DNA of 64,000 bases from Heliopora coerulea (lineage: Eukaryota > Cnidaria > Anthozoa > Scleralcyonacea > Helioporidae): assembly GCA_030142905.1 (NCBI GenBank), contig JASJOG010000061.1, positions 310,001 through 374,000 of the forward strand, given 5' to 3'. Below are positions 58,177 to 64,000 of this stretch, piece after piece; the first letter of the stretch is position 1, and every line of letters begins with the position of its first letter. A model generated the notes under the pieces. It worked only from the letters and a program-made list of their open reading frames with translations. It was not told the origin of the DNA and did no database searches. Position numbers and translations under genes: made by a program.

Positions 58177-59117
58177 GTAAGTGCGACGAGTTAAACTAGC
58201 CTGATAGTGCACTGGGATCTAAAAGTTACTAGGACGTACTGACAAGTTTTTTAGGCGAAACTATTAGAGCTGTTCGACGTTTTTATCGGATTTTGTAAAA
58301 TGGGAATCAATGACATTTTGCATTTCACTTCTTGAACTTCTACTACTTTCCTCACACCGTTGCATTTGCAGTTGCCCTCCTAGTCAAGGCTGCCACATTT
58401 TCAAAAAGTAGGCCAGTATCTTCCTAGCGTTATTGGGTAAAAGTACAGTAGCGTTGAGATTGCATAGCTCTCCTGTAGCTGTATCAAGCTTTTCAAATTT
58501 TAAAATAAAATAATCTTTTGCCTATTAGTTGACAATTGCTTCCAAATTTTGCTCGGTTAGGAACAACATTTTACAAGGAAATTGAAATTTGATTCAAAAA
58601 TGATGAGTGGGAAGATCCCACCAGGACTCAGGAAACTTTAAAATTTGGTACCAGAGTTGATTGTGAACCCAGATTACTGTTTGGGGTGAGAGTAAGAAAT
58701 AAACAATACCCAGATGAAAAGCATCTTGAAATCTCAATATTCAAATTAAAGTACATGAAAAAATTAGTCATGGTAATATTTTGACTTTATTTGAAAGCAG
58801 TGCTCTAATGTCAGGCACTTCTTTAGAGCATGCTTTTCTGCTTAATGTCTTGAATTTGCTGGCTGTAAATGGTACTGGTAATTGAGATACAGTAAGTTGC
58901 TTCTAAATATTTCCAATGTGATCTTTCCAATCAGTATGAAACTGAAATGCAATGCATTGAATATGTTCAGTTTACAGCAAGAGGAACCAAGGTGCTTAAA
59001 TGCCAAGGTGTACCAGGTGATCAGAAAAGTACTGTAGCTTTAACAGCAATGGGTGTAAATTATTTGATGATGTACTATTATTAATATAATATTTAGTATC
59101 ATTATTATTATCATTAC

Positions 59118-59157
<40 letters not shown>

Positions 59158-60556
59158 GTTTTTCCACACAGTCTACTTAAATAAACTGTAATAAAACTAG
59201 GAGTAAGTTGCTACCTGCAACCCAAGGTCCTAGAGTTATATGTCCTTCATGTCCATAACCCTTCGTATTATTCTTGCTGTTCCAAGTAATACTGTCTTTT
59301 GCAGCATTTCAGCTGGTATTACAGTCCCAATCTTTTCCAAAAACCCTTCAAGCCTTTTTGATACTGTTCCCAGGGCACCAACAACTATTGGTATGACTTC
59401 CACTTGATTTAACATCCACATTCTTGATAATTCCATTTTCAAATCCTGATACTTTAAAATTTTTTCCAATTCCTTCGTTCCCACCCTATTATCTCCAGGT
59501 ACCGCTATGTCAATAATACACACTGTCTTCTTTTCTTTATCCACTATAATTACCTACCAGAGGTAGACAAAAGGGGATTTTGTCCAAATAAAATGCACTT
59601 TCTCTCAGTCAAAAACACTTGAATGCTTACATACCCTATAAAAACAAAAGCAAAGTTGAGAATCATTGAGAAGCTGTCATCAAGATGCAGAAGCATGCTG
59701 GGAGGTTTCTGTGATTAATTGGTGGCATAAAGGTAGACAAGGTGCCATTGAATTTAAATGGAATGCAGTGTCCAAATTATCACTGACTGAAGACTGGAAC
59801 CTGACAATCTTTGTGCACTTTATACTTCATAGAATGTTGCATATGAAAACAATACCCTATTTCATCAGAAGAAAAGTTCTTTAAGTAATTTCAATTAACT
59901 CAAAGCATTTATCCACCTGGGCAAAATTTCAACATTGATTTCTCTTCAACCTCTACTGTAATTCTGACCAAACTCCCTGTGGCAATACTAATCCTTACAC
60001 TAATTCTTAATATGAACCGTACCTTAACCCTAACCCTGCCTTTAACTCTTACTCTAACCCTAATTTTAATTTTACCGAAACTGATTTACAAATTGGTGTT
60101 CTTATGTCATCTTTTCAAATATTTTCATGCTTTACATGTTGCCTCATTATTTTGAGCTAAAAATTCTACTTAGCCCATGGTGTCCTGTAGGTCATTCACT
60201 TGTGATGGGCATCTACTAAATTGTGGTCTCACTTGTTGTTTACAATTCATGTGAAGTTGTGGTGTTTTTGCAGACATTTTCTGGCCTCTTTGGTACTTAG
60301 AAAAGTTTGCATTAGATTATGCTAGATGACCATAACTCAATGTAAATGTAACCTCTTACATGTCCTCATTAATGTGATCATGACTCCTTTGTACATTATC
60401 TAGGATCTAATTTTATTTTATTTGGCTTTTTCCTATCTTATTACTTCAGGAGCTTCAAGACCTTGATTCAGAATTCAGGGAAAACCATATTGACATACTG
60501 ACAAGATTCTTCCTTACATTTGAAAGTGTTTACAAATACATCACTGACTTGAATAG
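57952..60556 (+). CDS. WASHC5: WASH complex subunit 5 (strumpellin), first two coding exons, partial
   Basis: Strumpellin is a large (about 1150 residue) scaffold of the WASH complex, which promotes Arp2/3 actin branching on endosomes. Exon 1 (57952-58176) encodes [38 protein letters not shown] and, after a stop, [18 protein letters not shown], matching the animal N-terminus. Exon 2 (60450-60556) encodes [20 protein letters not shown] and [10 protein letters not shown]. Phase: exon 1 ends phase 0 at GTAAGT; exon 2 starts after TTACTTCAG and ends at GTACAG in phase 2. Codon 49 is TAG (58096-58098) where animal strumpellins have Gln, so as written the frame is closed. An in-frame ATG at 57901 would extend the start by 17 residues; family comparison favours 57952. 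Later exons are not in the window; the intron after exon 2 is at least 3.4 kb. Confidence 0.9.
59095..59575 (-). pseudogene. 5'-truncated non-LTR retrotransposon 3' end with AAT tail
   Basis: The minus frame 59544-59236 reads [49 protein letters not shown] and [16 protein letters not shown]. This is the conserved C-terminal domain of R2/NeSL- or CRE-like and related non-LTR retrotransposon polyproteins (VDIAVP..., VVGALG, LLGTARI.R). Downstream on its sense strand is an (AAT)n tail at about 59158-59100, as expected. Only the last 100 codons remain. Confidence 0.8.
59985..60070. repeat. degenerate interstitial telomere-like tract
   Basis: CCTTAACCCTAACCCTGCC and CTCTAACCCTAATTTTAATTT variants of CCCTAA. 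Confidence 0.6.
60450..60556 (+). CDS. WASHC5: WASHC5 exon 2
   Basis: 107 nt, phase 0 start and phase 2 end, between TTCAG acceptor and GTACAG donor. Aligns with the second coding part of animal strumpellin (ELQDLD.EFRE..I.ILTRF). Confidence 0.92.
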
Positions 60557-61435
60557 GTACAGTAAATATGCAAATTTTTAATCTTTAACCTGACAGTATT
60601 AGTGTGCTGGACAGGGAATTTAGTAGTCTGGCTGGATACCAAACAATTTTCTCTTTATTTCCTAAGCCAGTCATGACAATTTTGCGATATTTGTTGAATT
60701 TTCAGACTCAGTTAAGGTCAAAACCATTGAGCTTTTCTGTGATAATGATAAAAATATTTGTCTTACACAGGCATGCAGTGAATTTTGAAACTTCACCCAT
60801 AAAACTGAAACTTAGATGAAACCGTGGCTGAGCTCAGACAAATCTTTTGTACAAACAATGCACCTGTCTAAGGTATATGGTGTCTGTGGTTTTTAATTAG
60901 ATGTGGCAGTTTTGGAATGAAAATAAAAGATTTTGCTTTTAAAATTTTTTATATATATTGCAAGCCTTGAAATCAGTAGCCAGTCATGGACATTGTCTTG
61001 CACAAATTTGTTATTATGAAGGTGTGAGCAGCACAAAGTTTCTTGTGCATGTCACTACCATTTGTCCAGTACCAGTTCCTGTGAAAATAAACTTCAAATT
61101 TTATGAAGAATAAACTGTTATTTGTTTCCAATTAATTTTTCTTTAAAATTGCATTTTGTATCCATGTTGCAAGATCAATCATCAGTCACCTCAATTTCAT
61201 GAAACTTCCAAGTTATCATAAATACTCTCTGTTACTGCCTGGTCTGTAAACAGCTGTTTGTTGTAATCAGTTAAAAGGTTAATAACTACCATAACTGATA
61301 TTGATATTCTTTGATATTCTTTGAAATCAGTTATGGCAGTTATCAACCTCTTAACTTTTAACCTTACTTATTGCTGCCTACACAGTATTCTGTTATTATA
61401 TCATTTATTGTTTTAAAAAGAGATTGCTTTTATAC
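60557..61435 (+). other. WASHC5 intron 2, proximal part; no exon seen
   Basis: No frame matches the next expected strumpellin segment. Around 61275-61345 an imperfect inverted repeat (GTTAATAACTACCATAACTG and its partner TTATGGCAGTTATCAACCTC) forms a possible hairpin. Confidence 0.45.
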
Positions 61436-62125
61436 TAAGTGTGCACTGGATAGTGTTTTTTTATAGCTGGCCAGATACTGGAATTACCAAATAATTGAAA
61501 AAAATCCGGCTGGATTATCCGGCCGGATACTGGTATTTTGGATGAAAAGCTCGCACTTGCCACAAATCAATCAGTTATTACCCAAATTAGGTTTGGATTG
61601 AGAGGAGAAAAGTTAAAACATTACTTGTTCACTGGTGTTTATAATTATTGCAAGCATTAATTAGACAAGTTACGAGTTGCAACTTGCAAATGGCGGAAAA
61701 ATGCAATAGAACTGAAGATGAACATGAAGATGAAACTCCTTTTCATACATCACAATGCAAGAAAATTCTGACAATGCCACTATATAACAAACTAGAGTGG
61801 GACTACCAACAACTTTGTGTAAAATGGTTGTTATGTGCATCAAAATGTGTCACTTATTGAGATTGTTATCAAGTAACAGACAATTATCTTCTGTTTATTT
61901 GTTAAAAAATAACGTTAGAACAGAACACGAGTTTACATTGTTTCTTCCATTAATGTCTGTTGTTAGTATGGTACAAGTAACACAAATTGACAATTGTCTT
62001 CAGAAAAACAAATTATCTGGTATCCAGCTGGATATAAGAAAATAACCAGCAAGATACCGGATAGTCCCATTACCCTACTATCCTGCCAGATTATCCGGCT
62101 GGATACAATATCCGGTGCACCCCTA
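61436..62125. mobile_element. hAT-type non-autonomous DNA transposon
   Basis: 8-bp target duplication TTTTATAC at 61428-61435 and 62126-62133. Terminal inverted repeats TAAGTGTGCACTGGATA and TAGGGGTGCACCGGATA (reverse of the right end). Several GGATTATCCGGC-type subterminal repeats occur near both ends, as usual for hAT elements. 690 bp, no intact transposase. It sits in WASHC5 intron 2. Confidence 0.88.
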
Positions 62126-62159
62126 TTTTATACAGCACGTAGCTGCTAATTAGCCATGT

Positions 62160-62400
62160 CCAAAAATATAAGTTCATATTTCCAGGCTTTGTCATATGAA
62201 ATTTGAAGGGATGTGGCCATTCACATGCCTCGTCTATTTGAGGTGTGTGATGGCAAGTGATAACATAATAATGCCTTAATATGTAATGACAGCACAAAGG
62301 TAATTACTGCAAAAAGACTTCATGAAATATGTGGTACTTGTTCACAATTTCAGCCTTCAACAGTACTCAAATTTCTATCAGGAACTGGCTATACAAAGTA
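62160..62400. repeat. dispersed repeat, copy 2 (inverted relative to 13290-13505)
   Basis: Reverse-complement match to 13290-13505, including GGCTTTGTCATATGAAATT and TTCAGCCTTCAACAGTACTC. Confidence 0.6.
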
Positions 62401-62436
62401 CAAAATTTATTGCTTATAGCAAAGTTGAGCAAAATA

Positions 62437-62747
62437 AAATAAAACATATTCTGAAAAATAGAGACATCTTGGAAAACTCAGGATATGAGTGAAAACAAGA
62501 TGACTATGTGAGACTGTAGTATTTTGACTTTATTACAAAGTCATCATCAGACAGAATGATTTACAAAACAAGCCAAGGTCTATATATATAGTGTGATGTA
62601 GACAACAGAAGTTAGGAATCCCACACCTGAGATATTAACATGACAGAACACTTTGCTAATTAATTATCTCAACAGGAAGCTCTTGTTTTGACTCATATCT
62701 TGAGTTTTCCAAGATGTCTCTATTTTTTGGAATATGTTTTATTTTAT
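62437..62747. mobile_element. short inverted-repeat element with hammerhead-like motif
   Basis: Inverted terminal repeats of about 64 bp (62437-62500 and 62681-62747, four or so mismatches) enclose 180 bp. Near 62550-62520 the minus strand has CTGATGA, one extra base, a 6-bp stem GACTTT/AAAGTC with a 5-nt loop, then AAAA where a hammerhead needs GAAA. The layout matches the Penelope-element motif at 30407, so this may be a decayed relative of a Penelope terminal repeat. Confidence 0.55.
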
Positions 62748-63590
62748 ACTTTTTGAAGTTGTTGGCTGGTTGTGGTTCTCAGTCAAAATAAAGACATCAT
62801 ATATGACAGGTGTATTGCAGTCTTAGCTTAAGACAGTTTGACAATGACTTAATTGCTCACCATGCTTATAACAGTTTCATTTCTGTTTTCCCATCAAGTG
62901 GACAGTACACATCAGATTTATTGTTAGAAAAGGGATCTTCAGCTGTCGATTCAATTTCCTGTGACATACTGCAGTTACATTGAACTTCACATGTGACAGT
63001 GAACTTGGTTTATGCTTTTGTGTCTTTCTTTTTAAATAAATTTTTAATGTGCACTGTCAAATCTCTTTGCATTCAGTTCCCTTAAAGATTGAATCAATTA
63101 GTTTTATTAATAGCATGTCAAGTATAATGTGCAATATTTGAAGTACTTTGCTAAAAAAGTTGTCGTCAAAAAATTAATTGCCTTTTTGACAAAAGAATTT
63201 GACTGAGATAATGTGAACACAAACCCTGTTCATAAACATAAATTTGGAAATTCTTCACCCTTTTCGTTAAAAGTACATGTATTCTCCCAAAGCTTTCTTG
63301 CTTTGATTCCAAGAAAATTGTGTTGCACATGATGTTTAAAATAAAATCGCTTCCATTTAAAGCAGATTGCAAACTTATTGACACTTTATTGTCTACTCAT
63401 GTCAGGTCAAATTTCACCACATGAGTATCACATTGTTTTAACAAAATATTTCACAATCCTGTTTACACATCATTAAGTAAGGGCAAAAACTCGAATTAAA
63501 CTTGTAAACCTTTTTGTCAGTTATTGGATTATCAAAAGGATGCATGTCTGTGTTAACATCAATGTCCAACAAATTTTACAATCATTCAAG
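62748..63590 (+). other. intron 2 of WASHC5 continued; no exon seen
   Basis: AT-rich, no recognisable content. Confidence 0.4.
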
Positions 63591-64000
63591 GAAGAGGAGG
63601 GTGCTAGAACAGTGGAAAGAGTTGTACCATTGCAATATATAAAGGAAAAGGGATGCTTAAATGTGTGAAAATTATAGGGGAGTGAGACTTATGGAGCATA
63701 GCATGAAGGTGTGGGAGAAGATCCTGGAGGGAAGATTAAGAGACATTGTGGAGATTGATGAAAATCAGTTTGGCTTTGAGCAGGGGAAGTCAACAGTGGA
63801 TGCCATCTTTGTTATAAGAGAACTACGAGAGAGGTGTGGATGGGGAAAAAAAGGAGCTATTCCATGTTTTTGTGGACTTGGAAAAAGCCTTCAACTGAGT
63901 GCCAAGGGAAGCAATTGTATGGGCACTGAGGAAACAAAATGTACCAGAACAACTTATAACACTGGTGATGACACTGCATGTAAACTCAAGATCAAAGGTG
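63591..64000 (+). pseudogene. non-LTR retrotransposon reverse transcriptase fragment, cut by the window end
   Basis: Frames read NYRGVRLMEHSMKVWEKILE, DENQFGFEQGKSTVDAIFVI and, after a shift, FHVFVDLEKAFN followed by VPREAIVWALRKQ. The GF..G.STVDAIF block and F.DLEKAF block are RT motifs of non-LTR elements with a restricted-site or R-type lineage. At least one frameshift (near 63850) and a TGA inside the FDLEKAF block are present. The element runs off the right end. Confidence 0.8.

Larger units (their letters stand above)
58177..60449 (+). other. WASHC5 intron 1, containing a LINE tail and ATT microsatellite
   Basis: Contains a minus-strand LINE fragment and a degenerate telomere-like tract (about 59985-60070). 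Otherwise AT-rich with no exon recognised. Confidence 0.6.

Noticed and set aside
1..64000. CRISPR array, bacterial operon or phage features
   Set aside because: No regularly spaced short repeats, ribosome-binding sites or operon-like gene packing; introns and retroelements make this nuclear eukaryotic DNA.

Overview
This is a eukaryotic, AT-rich, intron- and repeat-laden window. The best clues to its origin are an N-terminal part of the WASH-complex subunit strumpellin with animal-type residues, compact genes with canonical GT-AG introns, ankyrin and tetratricopeptide fragments, and Gypsy, BEL/Pao, Penelope-like and several non-LTR retroelements. Together these suggest an early-branching animal, most likely a cnidarian such as a stony coral. 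That assignment is inference; nothing in the window proves it.

Layout. 1-5 kb: degraded zinc-finger and LINE relics. 5.2-12.2 kb (minus): a gene that I could assemble from four exons whose splice phases all match; it encodes a predicted 395-residue tyrosine-motif, Lys-rich, Pro-rich protein with a C-terminal SAM domain. A dead LINE sits in its last intron. 12.2-13.1 kb: a SAP-domain relic and another LINE tail. 13.3-15.0 kb: old duplicated non-coding segments. 15.2-15.9 kb (minus): an ankyrin-repeat gene. 17.3-18.8 kb: a tandem and inverted cluster of a tRNA-derived repeat. 21.4-31.2 kb: a nested retroelement complex, in which a Ty3/Gypsy element (100-bp LTRs, 5-bp target duplication) abuts a BEL/Pao element that is itself split by a Penelope-like element (13-bp target duplication). 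33.9-57.2 kb: two copies of a large tandem duplication; the second is blown up by an approximately 8-kb insertion (41.2-49.3 kb) and by a stack of mobile elements in TA-repeats (53.2-57 kb). 57.9 kb to the end (plus): exons 1 and 2 of a strumpellin (WASHC5) gene with large TE-filled introns; the gene runs off the window.

The most interesting signals are RNA-level. The Penelope-like relic at 53.7-54.8 kb has 196-bp inverted terminal repeats, and each contains a well-formed hammerhead self-cleaving ribozyme. A second, textbook minimal hammerhead lies at 56.4 kb, directly against a TA microsatellite. Weaker hammerhead-like motifs occur in the Penelope element at 30.4 kb and in a short inverted-repeat element at 62.5 kb. 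The WASHC5 first exon carries an in-frame TAG where the family has Gln.

Apart from the SAM-domain gene, the ankyrin gene and the WASHC5 exons, I find no convincing host protein-coding gene. Most other open frames are chance frames or broken transposon genes.
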